A stretch of 64,000 nt of DNA from an uncultured Bacteroidales bacterium (GCA_937902805.1 CALEMB010000103.1:1-64000); one strand, 5' to 3'; shown: positions 33,886 through 44,900, numbered from the stretch's first letter. A program made the numbers and translations. The notes: a model not told the origin generated them from the sequence alone.

Positions 33886-35400
33886 TTATTTCTTTTTCAA
33901 TATTTTACTATTTACGACATTCATCACCCCTTTCACCAAGTCCTTCTCCATCCAACAAATGAAAGCGACGAAGACTAACAGAAGGGCTGTGTTCACGACC
34001 AAGGTCAAAGCCGTGTTTTCGATATGGATGTATTTCTGGGCATAATACAAAGCGATGGCAATGGCAAAGTAAATGAAGGCGGTTTTCAAATTGTACGGTA
34101 TTGGTGCCTTCTTCTGTCCGACCAAATACGATAGGACCATGCAAGTACCGTAGCCAGCAAAACCGCCCCAGGCGCAGGCCCAGTAGCCGTATTTGGGCAC
34201 AAAGATAAAGTTGATGGCTAATAACACAGCACAGCCGATGCCAGAGAATATGGCACCCCACCAAGTCTCGTCAATGAGTTTGTACCAGAACGACAGATTG
34301 AAATAAATACCCATGAAGATTTCGGCCATCATTACGATGGGCACCACCCCCAGACCCTCACGATATGCAGGTCCGATGATATATTGCAAGAGGGGCATGT
34401 ACATCACCACGGCGAGGAAGGCCAACAGCGTGAAAATGATGAAGTATTTCATCACCTTCGCTTGAAGTTCCTTGTCGTTTTTGTCGCGTTGTCCGCCAAA
34501 TACGAAAGGCTCGTAGGCATAGCGGAAAGCTTGGGTAATCATCGCCATAATCATCGCGATTTTCACGCAGGCACCATAGATGCCCAGCTGTCTGTCGCCT
34601 TCCTCACCGGGAACGATGAAACGGTAACAGATCTTGTCAGCCACTTGGTTCAAGATGCCCGCCAAGCCCAACAGCAGCAGCGGCCAAGTGTATTTCAACA
34701 TCTGTTTCAACACGTCGTGGTCGATGCCGAAACGCAACTTCTTGATTTCGGGGAGGAAACCGAAAGTGATTAAGCTGGTACAGATAAGGTTGATGATGAA
34801 GATATAGCCGACTTGGTAGCTGTTTTCGTACCAGCCCATTAGGGCGGGATGGCTTTCTTTCAATCCGGGTGCGAGGAAGAAAATGAACAAGTTCATGCCG
34901 ATGCTCATAAAGATGAACAACAGTTTCAATGCGGCAAACTTGATGGGTCGGTTTTCATAACGCAGGCGAGCAAACAAGATAGCCTGAAAGGCATCCAAAG
35001 CCACGATGATGGCCATAATCTCGACGAACTCAGGGTGGTTGGCGTAATCCAGGACATTGGCGATAGGCTTCAGGAAAACGCTCACCAGAATCACGAAAAG
35101 CAATGCCACAAACCCCACCGCCAAACCCGAGGTGGAAAATGCTTTGTTAGGGTTGATGCCCTCTTTGTTGGCGAAGCGGAAAAAGGTGGTTTCCATGCCG
35201 AAGGTCAGGAGGACCAAAAGCAAAGCAGTGTAGGCATATAAATTGGTGACGATACCGTAGGCGGCCGGACCACCAGCTTCAGCGCAAATCTTGAAGGTAT
35301 AGACAGGCACCAGCATGTAGTTCAAGAACCTACCGATGATGCTGCTTAAACCGTAGATGGCGGTCTGCTTCGCTAGTGAACCTAATCTGTTTTCTGACAT
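33886..35400 (-). CDS. Polysaccharide flippase (Wzx/MATE-type)
   Basis: 504 residues with about 12-14 hydrophobic segments and no cytoplasmic domains, typical of lipid-linked oligosaccharide flippases of the MOP superfamily. The N-terminus [27 protein letters not shown] and ETTFFRFA near 75 are family-like, as are the [10 protein letters not shown] and final TM pairs. It probably flips undecaprenyl-linked glycan across the inner membrane. It is the first gene of a run to 27885, with a −7 box 26 bases upstream of its ATG. Its glycan cannot be identified; the polysaccharide genes at 20-25 kb are a candidate partner set. Confidence 0.88.
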   Translation of the reverse strand: MSENRLGSLAKQTAIYGLSSIIGRFLNYMLVPVYTFKICAEAGGPAAYGIVTNLYAYTALLLVLLTFGMETTFFRFANKEGINPNKAFSTSGLAVGFVALLFVILVSVFLKPIANVLDYANHPEFVEIMAIIVALDAFQAILFARLRYENRPIKFAALKLLFIFMSIGMNLFIFFLAPGLKESHPALMGWYENSYQVGYIFIINLICTSLITFGFLPEIKKLRFGIDHDVLKQMLKYTWPLLLLGLAGILNQVADKICYRFIVPGEEGDRQLGIYGACVKIAMIMAMITQAFRYAYEPFVFGGQRDKNDKELQAKVMKYFIIFTLLAFLAVVMYMPLLQYIIGPAYREGLGVVPIVMMAEIFMGIYFNLSFWYKLIDETWWGAIFSGIGCAVLLAINFIFVPKYGYWACAWGGFAGYGTCMVLSYLVGQKKAPIPYNLKTAFIYFAIAIALYYAQKYIHIENTALTLVVNTALLLVFVAFICWMEKDLVKGVMNVVNSKILKKK

Positions 35401-35425
35401 TGGGTTTTGTTTATTTTGGGTAACG

Positions 35426-35433
35426 CAAAAATA
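35426..35433 (-). promoter_or_regulatory. −7 promoter box of the flippase-led operon
   Basis: Minus strand TATTTTTG, 26 bases before the ATG at 35400. No other −7 box is obvious between here and 27885, so it may serve the whole run. Confidence 0.5.
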
Positions 35434-35457
35434 GGTTTTATTGTTGTATTATTGGAT

Positions 35458-38445
35458 TCAAGTTTTTGGGAGGGTGATAACAAACTCCGCCCCCTCCCCT
35501 TCTTGGCTTTCGAAGGAAATCGTTCCTCCAGCCGCTTGGACGATGTTGTAGGTCAGAGAGAGACCTACCCCAGAGCCACCCGTCTTGGTGGTGAAGTTGG
35601 GCAGGAAAATCCTGTTCTTGTCCTCTTCTTTGATGCCCTTGCCGTTGTCCTTAACGGAGATCACAAAAGCCGTTTCCGTTGACTCCAACCTGACTTCAAT
35701 CTTTCCATCGGCCTTTGAGCCTATGGCCTGTGTGGCGTTTTTGACGAGGTTGCCGACAGCGCTATTTAAGTTAGTTTTGTCGCCGTTGTAGGTGTGGTCT
35801 TTCGTTTGGTCGTATATGTAGCTGAAAACGATGTTTTCCTTGTTATCGTAGAGGTTCACCACATTGCCGACCAACTCGGCCAAATCTAATGGCTGCGGGT
35901 GGTTTTCAGGCAACTTCGCATAGCGGGAGAACGACGAAGCAATATCGGAAAGGGCGTCGATTTGCTCTATTAAAGTGTTGGCGGTGCGTTCTGTCTGTTC
36001 GGGCGTGGCTTTGCCGTTTTCGATGTTGCGTTGTAGTAGCTGCACACTAAGGCGCATAGGTGTGAGTGAGTTTTTGATTTCGTGCGCCACTTGTCTTGCC
36101 ACATCACGCCAAGCCGACTCTGCCGTGGTGCGTTTCAGTTCTGCAGCACTCTTCTCCAGTTCTACGATGAGCTGGTTATATTGTTTCACCAAAGCCCCGA
36201 TTTCATCGTTGCGTTTCCATTCGATAGGTTCGTTCTTTTGGTCGATTTTGATGTCGCCCAGCTTGTTTTGTATCAGTGACAAGGGCTGTGTCAGCCTCTT
36301 GGTAATACCTATGACGAATATCAATGCCGCACCAAGCAACACCAAGATAATGTTGACGTATGTGAGCATATAGGACTTGATTTCCTTTTGTAAGTCGGTC
36401 TCACTCGAGAAATATGGTGTATTGAGAAACGCCAAAGTGTTGCCTTGCGCATCCGTGAAGGGCAGGTATGCCGATTCGTAGATGCCTTTGCCCAGTTGTT
36501 CTTTGTGAGTGTAATACAGGGCTTTGTTTCGGAACATATTTTGGTAGCCCTCGGCATTCATGATGGGGGCCTGTAGCGTGAGTTCGTAGATTTCAGGTCT
36601 TGTGGTGGCAATGAGTTTTCCGTCGAGACTGTATAGGTTCAGGTCGGTGAAGAAAGTGTTCGCATAATGCTGCATGATTTCCGACCAGGTTTCTCTTGAA
36701 GCGTTTCCAACCAATTGCTTGAAATTAATGTTGTTCTGCATCTCTAAAGCCAAGGTTCGCGTCGTTTCAAACTGTGCAGACATGGTCTTTTGGTTGTATA
36801 AGCTTCGCATGTAAACCACCGAAACAGGTCCAATGGCGAGGAAGGCCACTCCCAATGTGACGAAAATGACGGTTTGCAATCTTTGCCTGAAGCTACGGTC
36901 TTTCCACGGCTTTTGTTTTTTGGGCCTTATAAGCCAATAGATGAAGAGATATGGAATCAATAGACCCAAGAAAAATATCGCAAACGGTCCGGTGATTTCC
37001 GACCAACCTTTTCTAAGCGTGCTGATGACAAGAACACCACTTTCGCTGTTGTTAATCGAGTAGTGTTTGTAGCCGTTACTGTAAGTGAAATCACGATCTT
37101 TGGTGCTGATGTCTTTTAGGAAATTCGGGTAGATGTATTTTCCGTATTTGTACACGAGGATGTTGTCGCGGTAGCTGGCCACCGAGTAGTCGTAAGGCTT
37201 CTCGCTGTTTTTTTCCTGTAATAACCGTGGAAAACCGAAACCTTCTGGAGCAATGGGCTTGTAGAACTCAAAATAAAGTGTCCGTTGTTGCAGTGAATCG
37301 GCCGACAGTATTTTGATTTTGGATAAATAGTTGGGATCTAAAGTGTTATAGTCCATGAAATAGAGGCCGTCCCCTACCCTTTTTTGGCTGTTTTTGGCCA
37401 ACTTGTCAAGGAAGAAATCATCGCAATTGGCGACCGTATCCTCGGGTTGGATGTCAATGAAATCTTCTGGTGAGCAAATAGTTAAGGTAGCTTGGTAATC
37501 TTTCATGGTCTCATTGAAGAGCAGCTCTTTGGAGTAACCAAGTACCACATCTGCTAATACATTGCTTTCGGCAAACAGAATCTCTTGGAAGGAAGTATCT
37601 TTTTTGATGTCGTTGGCGAATTGTTGGAAAGCGTTTTCAAAAGCGATATCACGCTTTGCAAATAGATGTTCTGCCATTGCAGCCATCTCCTCGTTTTCCT
37701 TTTTACTGTTATGCTTATAATAGATATAGGTGGCGGCGATGGCTATGAGTAAAATCGCCGCGATGCCGTATTCTACTCTATATTTTTGGAAATGGTTTGA
37801 TGTTGTTTTGCGTGGTATTAGCAGCACTACGGCAGCAATTAACAATAGCAACACAAAACCTCCGATAATGATTTTGGTGTATAGTCCCAACGCCATCTTC
37901 TCGATTTGGCAATTGGCGAGATGTTTTCCGCTGGTTGATAGGATTTTGTATCCTTCATCCTCTGTAAAGGACACTTTGCCGTCGATAAATCCATCAATTG
38001 GGACAAACCTGTTTTGGAAGAAGGTGTTTTCAAGTCGATAGGTCGTGTTGATAAGCTTGAACACATAGTAGTTGAGGTTGCCCTTGCTGAAGGTGCGCAC
38101 GTAATAGTCGCCAGTGAGCAGGTTACAAATCGTGTCATTATCGACGTGTACCTTCCTTCGGATGAGCTTCGGGCCTACCAGATTGTTGTTCCAATATAGC
38201 AGTGAGTCATCGTGGAAAATATAAAGTCCAACTTCTGCCAAGTCATACTGATGGTAATTAGCATTATTGTTGATCAGGTTTTGAATGTCCTTTTCAACCC
38301 CCTTTACGGCATGTTGCACCATCTTGGCGCTGACCTCAGGTCGTTTCATACCCATAGAAGTAATTCCCGCCGCAATTAGTATTACTGACGCTAAGAGGAG
38401 CATCACCCATCCCCTAATCCTTCTATTTTTCGTCTTTTTGTCCAC
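35458..38445 (-). CDS. NtrY-like sensor histidine kinase
   Basis: 995 residues from a GTG at 38445 (no ATG nearby). A first membrane span lies near 13-32, a ~150-residue sensor region, further spans near 200-240, 480-505, 530-555 and 690-715, then a HAMP-type linker. The H-box DVARQVAHEIKNSLTPMRLSVQ (His near 785) and the ATPase N-box NLNSAVGNLVKNATQAI, DNGKGI and GGSGVGLSLTYNIVQAAGG are intact. This layout matches NtrY-type nitrogen or membrane-stress sensors. No response regulator gene is adjacent, so its partner is elsewhere. It is not obviously in an operon with its neighbours; the flippase begins 57 bases downstream. Confidence 0.9.
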   Translation of the reverse strand: MDKKTKNRRIRGWVMLLLASVILIAAGITSMGMKRPEVSAKMVQHAVKGVEKDIQNLINNNANYHQYDLAEVGLYIFHDDSLLYWNNNLVGPKLIRRKVHVDNDTICNLLTGDYYVRTFSKGNLNYYVFKLINTTYRLENTFFQNRFVPIDGFIDGKVSFTEDEGYKILSTSGKHLANCQIEKMALGLYTKIIIGGFVLLLLIAAVVLLIPRKTTSNHFQKYRVEYGIAAILLIAIAATYIYYKHNSKKENEEMAAMAEHLFAKRDIAFENAFQQFANDIKKDTSFQEILFAESNVLADVVLGYSKELLFNETMKDYQATLTICSPEDFIDIQPEDTVANCDDFFLDKLAKNSQKRVGDGLYFMDYNTLDPNYLSKIKILSADSLQQRTLYFEFYKPIAPEGFGFPRLLQEKNSEKPYDYSVASYRDNILVYKYGKYIYPNFLKDISTKDRDFTYSNGYKHYSINNSESGVLVISTLRKGWSEITGPFAIFFLGLLIPYLFIYWLIRPKKQKPWKDRSFRQRLQTVIFVTLGVAFLAIGPVSVVYMRSLYNQKTMSAQFETTRTLALEMQNNINFKQLVGNASRETWSEIMQHYANTFFTDLNLYSLDGKLIATTRPEIYELTLQAPIMNAEGYQNMFRNKALYYTHKEQLGKGIYESAYLPFTDAQGNTLAFLNTPYFSSETDLQKEIKSYMLTYVNIILVLLGAALIFVIGITKRLTQPLSLIQNKLGDIKIDQKNEPIEWKRNDEIGALVKQYNQLIVELEKSAAELKRTTAESAWRDVARQVAHEIKNSLTPMRLSVQLLQRNIENGKATPEQTERTANTLIEQIDALSDIASSFSRYAKLPENHPQPLDLAELVGNVVNLYDNKENIVFSYIYDQTKDHTYNGDKTNLNSAVGNLVKNATQAIGSKADGKIEVRLESTETAFVISVKDNGKGIKEEDKNRIFLPNFTTKTGGSGVGLSLTYNIVQAAGGTISFESQEGEGAEFVITLPKT

Positions 38446-38580
38446 TATGTATCTATTATATTGTGAACCAGTTGTTTACAAAATCTTTGTTTTAATCCAC
38501 TTTTTTGTCTCTTATGATATCGTCAATCTTTTTGCTCCGAAAATGTCTTAAAAGCCCTAAAACGCTCCAATTTTTCAATT

Positions 38581-39465
38581 CTACACTTTTTGCTTCTCAA
38601 ACACATATACCCTACTCGACCACTCTTTTGACCTCCTTGCTTTACAATTGGATAGCCAACCTCTGTATATTCCTCTGATTAACGGGAAGTTGTGGCATCT
38701 GTATTGTTCGCTCATGTATGAGATGTAATAAGCATCCCATCTGAGTTTATCCGTTTTTACCAAGTTTAAACCATTGGTTTTAAACATCTTTGCTAATGTT
38801 TCTTTGCTGAAATGGTTCAAATGTCTGGGCACATCGTATGCCGCCCATTTCTCATGGTAATATTCTGCATCGTACGATTTGTAGTTTGGTACCGCGATGA
38901 CAATCCTTCCGTCTTTTTTAATAAGCCGTTGAAGTTGAGCGACTTGCCATTTCAAATTGTCCACATGTTCCAAAACATGCCACATGGTAATCACATCGAA
39001 TGTCTCATCTGGGATTTGTTCCAAATCCTCGCTGGAATGAATTTCCGCTTTGATGCGTTTCCTCGCGATTTCTTTGGCGTCTTCCGAGGGTTCTACGCCC
39101 GTGCAATTCCATCCATGTTGTTCAGCGGTGTGAATGAAATCCCCTACCCCACAACCTATATCCAACATCTTTCCGACGCTTTTGCCTTTGGTGGCCAAGT
39201 TGTATTTGTGCTTGAGGTTGATGGATTTCACGCATTCATATATCTTAGGGATAAACCCTTTTTTATTTTCCTGGTGGCTGTAATACTCGTCTGATTTGTA
39301 GTACTCGCCTATTTTTTCCTTTGACGGTCGTGGCTCAGTAAACAGCAATCCACAATGGCGACATTCGTAGATTTGAAACTCTTCGCTTGTCAAAAACTCA
39401 TCCCTTAGCCAAAGGTGAATTTGGGTTTTTTCTGAGTCGCACCAAGGGCATTTATATGTGTTCAT
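38581..39465 (-). CDS. SAM-dependent methyltransferase with an N-terminal zinc-binding motif
   Basis: 294 residues. The N-terminus holds CPWC (residues 5-8) and CRHCG (35-39), a four-Cys zinc site often found in class I methyltransferases of surface-sugar pathways. The Rossmann core has MLDIGCGVGDFIHTAEQHGWNCTGVEPS near 98-125 (motif I and the acidic end of beta-2), DVITMWHVLEH near 160 and GRIVIAVPNY near 188. Target not known; relatives methylate sugars, lipids or small molecules. It lies between the histidine kinase and mnmG. A parS-like 16-mer sits just upstream of its ATG. Confidence 0.85.
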   Translation of the reverse strand: MNTYKCPWCDSEKTQIHLWLRDEFLTSEEFQIYECRHCGLLFTEPRPSKEKIGEYYKSDEYYSHQENKKGFIPKIYECVKSINLKHKYNLATKGKSVGKMLDIGCGVGDFIHTAEQHGWNCTGVEPSEDAKEIARKRIKAEIHSSEDLEQIPDETFDVITMWHVLEHVDNLKWQVAQLQRLIKKDGRIVIAVPNYKSYDAEYYHEKWAAYDVPRHLNHFSKETLAKMFKTNGLNLVKTDKLRWDAYYISYMSEQYRCHNFPLIRGIYRGWLSNCKARRSKEWSSRVYVFEKQKV

Positions 39466-39473
39466 ATCTTTAG

Positions 39474-39489
39474 TATTTCATGTGAAACA
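39474..39489. promoter_or_regulatory. parS-like 16-mer between mnmG and the methyltransferase gene
   Basis: TATTTCATGTGAAACA agrees with the general bacterial parS consensus TGTTTCACGTGAAACA at 14 of 16 positions. It lies in the 30-base gap after mnmG. Such a short palindromic motif can arise by chance; its pairing with the site at 41382 makes it notable. Confidence 0.35.
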
Positions 39490-39495
39490 AACGAG

Positions 39496-41370
39496 CTATC
39501 TTCCTAAGAATATGGCTAATACATTAATATCAGCTGGTGAAATTCCGCTGATTCTTGAGGCTTGCCCCAAGGTCTCGGGTTGGTATCTGTTCAACTTTTC
39601 TCTTGATTCGTATGACAAGGATTGTATATTGTGGAAGTCAAAATCTTTGGGAAGTTTTACGTTCTCCAAGCGGTTCAACTTTTCAGCCAGTTCGTTCTCC
39701 TTTTGTATATAACTGTCGTATTTAATGAGTATCTCAGCCTCTTCGAGACACTCTCTTTCAAATCTATCTTGAGTGTTGTATCGTTCTTTAAGAATGGGAA
39801 TACGATCTGTCATATCAAAAAGTCCGATTTGTGGTCTAAGTAAAAGAAAAGCCATCTTCATTTTTTGTTCTATGGGTGCACTTTCCTTTTCTTCTAGAAG
39901 TCCATTGATTTCTTCGGGATAGACAGATGTTTCCTTCAGAAATTCCATGATTTCCTGCACTTTGGCTTTCTTTTCTAGATATTTTTGGTAACGGTCTTCC
40001 TTGGCTAAGCCTAGTTTGTAGGACATTTCCGTCAAACGGGTATCTGCATTGTCCTGTCGCAATAGGATTCGGTACTCTGCCCTGCTGGTGAACATCCTAT
40101 AAGGTTCGTCCACACCTTTGGTAATGAGATCGTCAATCAGTACGCCAATATAGGCTTCAGAACGCGACAACACTAGAGGTTGCTCGTCTTTCAATGCCAA
40201 ACTTGCGTTAATACCTGCCATCAGACCTTGACAAGCGGCTTCTTCGTAACCCGTCGTTCCATTGATTTGTCCGGCAAAATACAAACCATGTATGCGTCTA
40301 GTTTCAAGGGAATGGTGCAACTGTTCTGGCGGGAAGTAGTCATATTCGATGGCATATCCTGGTCGGAAGATCTTGGCGTTTTCGAAGCCTTCGATCTGTC
40401 TCAAGGCTTTATATTGGATGTAGTCCGGCAAAGATGAGCTAAAGCCGTTGAGATAATACTCTTCTGTTGTCCAGCCTTCGGGTTCTACAAAAAGTTGGTG
40501 ACTATCCTTCCCTGCAAAACGCTCGATCTTATCCTCGATGCTTGGGCAATATCTTGGCCCCACGCCTTGGATGCGTCCATTGAACATAGGTGAGTATTTG
40601 AAGCCCTTACGTAGGGTTTCGTGTACTTTCAACGAGGTATGTGCAATCCAGCAGCTTCTCTGTTGGGTGATTTTGAAGGGTTCAGTATAAGAGAAACCGA
40701 CCACTTCATCATCGCCCTTTTGCTCAATAAGCTTGCTAAAGTCTATGGTTCTGCCGTCAATTCTTACGGGTGTACCTGTCTTCAAGCGTTTGGCCTCAAA
40801 GCCGATTTCTTTCAGCTGTTCCGTGATACCATGACTGGCTACCTCTCCCATTCTGCCGCTTGGGAAATGCTGTTCCCCGATATGGATTAACCCGTTAAGG
40901 AAGGTGCCGTTAGTAAGAATGACCGCCTTACTTTCAATCTCGCCGCCCATCAGGGTCTTTACGCCTTTGATTTGGTCGCCCTCCACTAACAATCCCACTA
41001 CTGTATCCTGCCAAAAGTCGAGGTTGGGTGTCTTTTCCAGGAGGCTACGCCATTCGGCAGAGAACATCATCTTGTCGCTTTGGCATCTTGGACTCCACAT
41101 GGCGGGACCCTTCGATTTGTTCAGCATCCTGAATTGGATCATGGTGCGGTCGCTGACGATGCCCGAATAGCCTCCCATGGCATCGATTTCGCGGACGATC
41201 TGTCCCTTCGCGATGCCGCCCATGGCGGGGTTACACGACATGGAAGCCATCAAGCGCAAGTCCATAGTGATGAGCAAGGTCTTGCTGCCCAAATTGGCCG
41301 CCGCTGCCGCCGCTTCGCAACCAGCGTGACCGGCTCCCACAACGATTATATCATAGCGTTCAAAAATCAT
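39496..41370 (-). CDS. mnmG: tRNA U34 carboxymethylaminomethyl modification enzyme
   Basis: 624 residues, full length. The FAD-binding start is IVVGAGHAGCEAAAAAANLG; then MSCNPAMGGIAKGQIVREIDAMGG and GPAMWSPR, highly conserved; a catalytic-region PRYCPSIEDKIERF near 277 with the functional Cys; and TGYEEAACQGLMAGINASL near 370. It acts with MnmE (not in the window) to install cmnm5 on the wobble uridine of several tRNAs. A parS-like palindrome is 12 bases before its ATG and another just after its stop. Confidence 0.97.
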   Translation of the reverse strand: MIFERYDIIVVGAGHAGCEAAAAAANLGSKTLLITMDLRLMASMSCNPAMGGIAKGQIVREIDAMGGYSGIVSDRTMIQFRMLNKSKGPAMWSPRCQSDKMMFSAEWRSLLEKTPNLDFWQDTVVGLLVEGDQIKGVKTLMGGEIESKAVILTNGTFLNGLIHIGEQHFPSGRMGEVASHGITEQLKEIGFEAKRLKTGTPVRIDGRTIDFSKLIEQKGDDEVVGFSYTEPFKITQQRSCWIAHTSLKVHETLRKGFKYSPMFNGRIQGVGPRYCPSIEDKIERFAGKDSHQLFVEPEGWTTEEYYLNGFSSSLPDYIQYKALRQIEGFENAKIFRPGYAIEYDYFPPEQLHHSLETRRIHGLYFAGQINGTTGYEEAACQGLMAGINASLALKDEQPLVLSRSEAYIGVLIDDLITKGVDEPYRMFTSRAEYRILLRQDNADTRLTEMSYKLGLAKEDRYQKYLEKKAKVQEIMEFLKETSVYPEEINGLLEEKESAPIEQKMKMAFLLLRPQIGLFDMTDRIPILKERYNTQDRFERECLEEAEILIKYDSYIQKENELAEKLNRLENVKLPKDFDFHNIQSLSYESREKLNRYQPETLGQASRISGISPADINVLAIFLGR

Positions 41371-41381
41371 CTTTTGGTCAA

Positions 41382-41397
41382 TGTTTCACGGGAAACA
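41382..41397. promoter_or_regulatory. parS-like 16-mer just upstream of mnmG
   Basis: TGTTTCACGGGAAACA differs from the parS consensus TGTTTCACGTGAAACA at one base. Position: 12 bases upstream of the mnmG start codon, in the leader or promoter region. Confidence 0.5.
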
Positions 41398-41445
41398 ATC
41401 TATTTAATATTTTGAGTATCAATTATATAAATCATGGTACTATGA

Positions 41446-41919
41446 CTATTGACCATGACTATGACCCGTTTGACCACGGTTTTGTTCATAGTCAGAGGTC
41501 ATGGTCATATAAAATTCCAAACATTTCTCTTCCTGGTTACGCATCTCTTTTTCATCCTCGTCAGTATGGTCGTCAAAGCCGATGAGATGCAACACGCCGT
41601 GGATGATGACACGGTGCAGTTCGCTCTCGTATGTCCTGCCAAAGGTCACAGCATTCTCCTTGATGCGGTCCACGCTGATGCAGAACTCGCTTGACAGCAC
41701 GGTCTCACAATCCGTCAGCGGAAAAGTGACAATGTCGGTATAGAAATCGTGTCCAAGGCGTTCCTTGTTGATTTCCAGTAGTTTGTCGTCGCTACAGAAA
41801 TAGTAGTACAACTCCCCTATCGTCTTGCCATAACCTTGGGCCACCGCCTCAATCCAAGCCTTGTCGCGCTGTGGGTCAATGGGTGGCATCTCCACGTCCA
41901 ATGTGCTGAATCTGATCAT
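41446..41919 (-). CDS. ybeY: rRNA maturation endoribonuclease
   Basis: 157 residues. The zinc-binding HGVLHLIGFDDHTD near 105-118 (His-x3-His-x5-His) is diagnostic, as are the SDDKLLEINKERLGHDFYTDIVTFPL and SVDRIKENAV blocks upstream. YbeY is a small single-domain nuclease involved in 16S rRNA 3' maturation and ribosome quality control. The final ~18 residues (MTMTSDYEQNRGQTGHSHGQ region) exceed the family's usual end and are encoded by an inverted repeat. It follows the DUF4175-type gene by 1 base, so they are cotranscribed. Confidence 0.93.
   Translation of the reverse strand: MIRFSTLDVEMPPIDPQRDKAWIEAVAQGYGKTIGELYYYFCSDDKLLEINKERLGHDFYTDIVTFPLTDCETVLSSEFCISVDRIKENAVTFGRTYESELHRVIIHGVLHLIGFDDHTDEDEKEMRNQEEKCLEFYMTMTSDYEQNRGQTGHSHGQ
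41451..41506. repeat. Imperfect inverted repeat forming the tail of ybeY
   Basis: GACCATGACTATGAC at 41451-41465 is mirrored at 41486-41506, where TCATA...GTCATGGTC matches its complement except for a 7-base insertion. The element begins within 10 bases of the stop codon and encodes the last residues. Similar 'catgactatgac' units lie just outside (41433-41450). Confidence 0.6.
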
Positions 41920-41920
41920 T

Positions 41921-44900
41921 TTAATGCGTGTTTTTCTTCAGGTAATAGTCGTTGATCTTGTCCTTATAGTAAGGTGCGTATTCAATCGGGTTGGTGCGCA
42001 GGAACTCCTGGTTTTTCTTGAGCGACTGCTCGTAAAGATATTCGTCAATCTTGCGGTCGAAATGCGAACCCTTGTACTCGTTCGACTTGCGTTTTTCTTC
42101 TTGCTCACGCTTCTCCTGTGCTTTCTGCGACTCCAGCATCCTGGATTCTATGCGTCGGCTGCGCTCAATCATCTGTTGGTTGATTTTCTTGTTCACCAGC
42201 TCCTCCTCCAATTGCTCCATATCCTTGATGATTTCGTTCAGTCCGTCATCGCCAAGTTGTCCGTTTTCCTTCATTTCTTTAAGCATCTGCTGCATACCTT
42301 GTCGTATCGTCTCTTGTTCTGCCGCCATGCGCGCAAATTCTTCGCTCATGTTGGGCATAGGTTGTCCCGATTTTTCCATCTGCTGCATCTGTTGCTGCAT
42401 TTGTTTGAGTTGTTCTCCCAACTGCTTTTGCAACTGTTGCATGTTCTTCGAGCTCTTGCCGCTTTGTCCGGGTTTCGGCTTGGGACAAGACTGTCCCATT
42501 CCCATCGACTCCATGCTGTCTTCCATTTCCTCCAACGACTCGGCAATCATCAAAGCCAAGTTGTTCATCGACATCATGGCGGTCTGTTGGTGGCGAGTTG
42601 CTTGCGAGAGCTTCAAGCCGTTGAGGTATTTCATGGCGTTTTCCGTCTGATTTTCAATGGTATGCAGCTCGTCAAAGATAAAGTTCTGAACCATCGGTTG
42701 GCGCATTGCCAAATTGCGCAACGAGTCGCGAACCATATTAAAGTTATCAGCGATTTCCTTTTGCTGTACGATTTTCTGCACCAAAGAGGGGTCATCGGTG
42801 CGCAAACTGGCGATGTCGGTCATCAGGGCTTCTTGTTCATGTGAGGCGTGGACTACATTTTCCAGCAGAATGCGCATCAAATGGGCATCCTCCGCCATCT
42901 GTTCCATACCGCCCATCTGCATCATCGACATCATGTTTTGCGCCATCTTTTGCATCTTTTTGCCCGCCTGCTGTTTCTGGCTCTGCGACTGCTGCTGATT
43001 GCCGTTTTGCTCGTTTTGCATGGCATCATCGAGGTTCTGGTTGATGTCTTGTTCCATTTCCTCGTCCTTTTCCATGTTGAAAGGTTGTTGCAGGTCCTTG
43101 TTTTTCTCCAAAAGCTGGTCGAGTTCGTTCATCATCTTGTCAAACTTCTCCTTGGCCTCCTCTGCGGATTTCTGGTCACCGTTTTGGTCGCCGTTCTCTC
43201 CTTCTGCTTGATTCTGGTTATCAGCGTTTTCATTTTGCAAATCCTCACCTAGTTTGTCCAATTTGTTGGCCAGGTCGGTGAGGTCTTTTTCCATCTTCAG
43301 CTGCTCCAAAAGGGCCAGGTTGCGGTCGAGCAGGTCTTGCAAAGACTGGTTGTTTTGCTTGATGTTTTGCATCATCTGTTGCATCTGCTCGCGTGGCATC
43401 TCCTCAAGGAGTTTGTCGATTTGTTCCATGAGTTTCTGCAACTCCTCGGGAATCACTTCGTTGAAGAGTTTGTTGATTTGCTCCTGCTTCTTAATGAGGT
43501 CTTCGTTGCCCAAGTTGTGTTCCTTCATGAAATCGGACAGCTTGTCTTGCTCTTCCTGTAGCTTGTTCCATTCTTCCTGAATCTGTTGCTGTCGCTCCAT
43601 GAGGTCTTTCATTTTTTCCTTGTCGGACCAGTCCAAATCCTTCTTTTGGACGAGGTCTTGCAGCATTTTTTCTATCTCGTCTTGCAGTTTATTGGCCTCT
43701 TGCGACTTCTCGGAAAGGCGGTCCATAATGTCTTCCGACGATTGGTCGGCAATGCTATCCAAAGCGGCCTCAGAGGGCTTGTAATAAGTGAAGGTCTCGG
43801 AACGCTTCGACTTGGGCCCGTGGTAGCCATCGTTGTCCCAAATCTCAAAATACACCTCCATATCTTGCCCGGGCATGATGCCGAGACTGTCCATGTTGAA
43901 CTGGTAGAAGAACGAGGAGCGGGTCTGCTTGAGGTCCAAAGGCACAGTCTTGACAATGTTTTTCTCGATGGGTTCCTTGACTTTACAGTTGAAGGTCAGG
44001 CGGGTGAAACCATAATCGTCGGTGACGAGACCCGAGAAATAGACATCGGTGGAAAGCTCTTCGTCAAACGACTCCACGCGAATGTCAGGATAGGCATCAG
44101 GCAGCACATCGACGGAGAAGGGTAGGGGATCCAAGGTGTTGTTCCAGGTGTTCTCCACCTGTATCTCGAACTTGGTGGATTGTCCCGCCACAAATTGATA
44201 TTCGAAAACATCATCTTTGGCGGTCAAGTCGGTGACAAGCGAGTCACGAGTCAAGATGACCTTTTCAGTGTCGCGGGTGATGAAGTTGAAGGTGAGGTTG
44301 GTGCCTTGTGGGACGATGAGCCTCGTTTTAGCCTCTAAGGTCTCGTTGCTGCGGTGGATATACGCCGGATAGCGCACGCCGCAGCGGTAGGAGAGTAGGG
44401 TAGGGTTGGGGTGCACTGTAATATGGATGGGACGGCTGGTATATTCGCCGCCAACCACATTAAAGGTCAAATCGTTGTAAAGGTTTTTGAAAGTGTAACT
44501 GAAATCGTTGACAGAGCCTTTGGTCATCAGTTGTTGCCCTAACTCGCTCTTCACATAGAAAGCATCGGGGATGCGACCGCCTGTAACGTGGATGTTGAAC
44601 TTCACCTCCTGACCTTGGGTGGTCTCGATTTCGTCCTGATCAATTTCAACCTGATAGGGGAGGGGCTTCTCAAAACTCTGCTCGTAGTTGACGATGCGCT
44701 GGGTGGGCTGCACGGCAAACGAGGGCAAAAACACCATCAGCAATATTAATAAAAGGAGTAGCCCGAAAAAGACGCCCAGCCATTTCAAATTACCGCGCAA
44801 GTCAACGGCATCAGAAAAGTGGATAGGGGAGAGGCGTGCACTGCGTTGCTCGATAGTCGCGGCCAATAGGGCGTTATCTGCGGAGGTCCCTAAGCCTTGA

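Noticed and set aside
41861..42844. Plus-strand frame of 327 codons over the DUF4175 gene
   Set aside because: Antisense shadow: Leu/His/Phe-rich product mirroring the Gln/Glu/Lys coiled-coil codons on the other strand.
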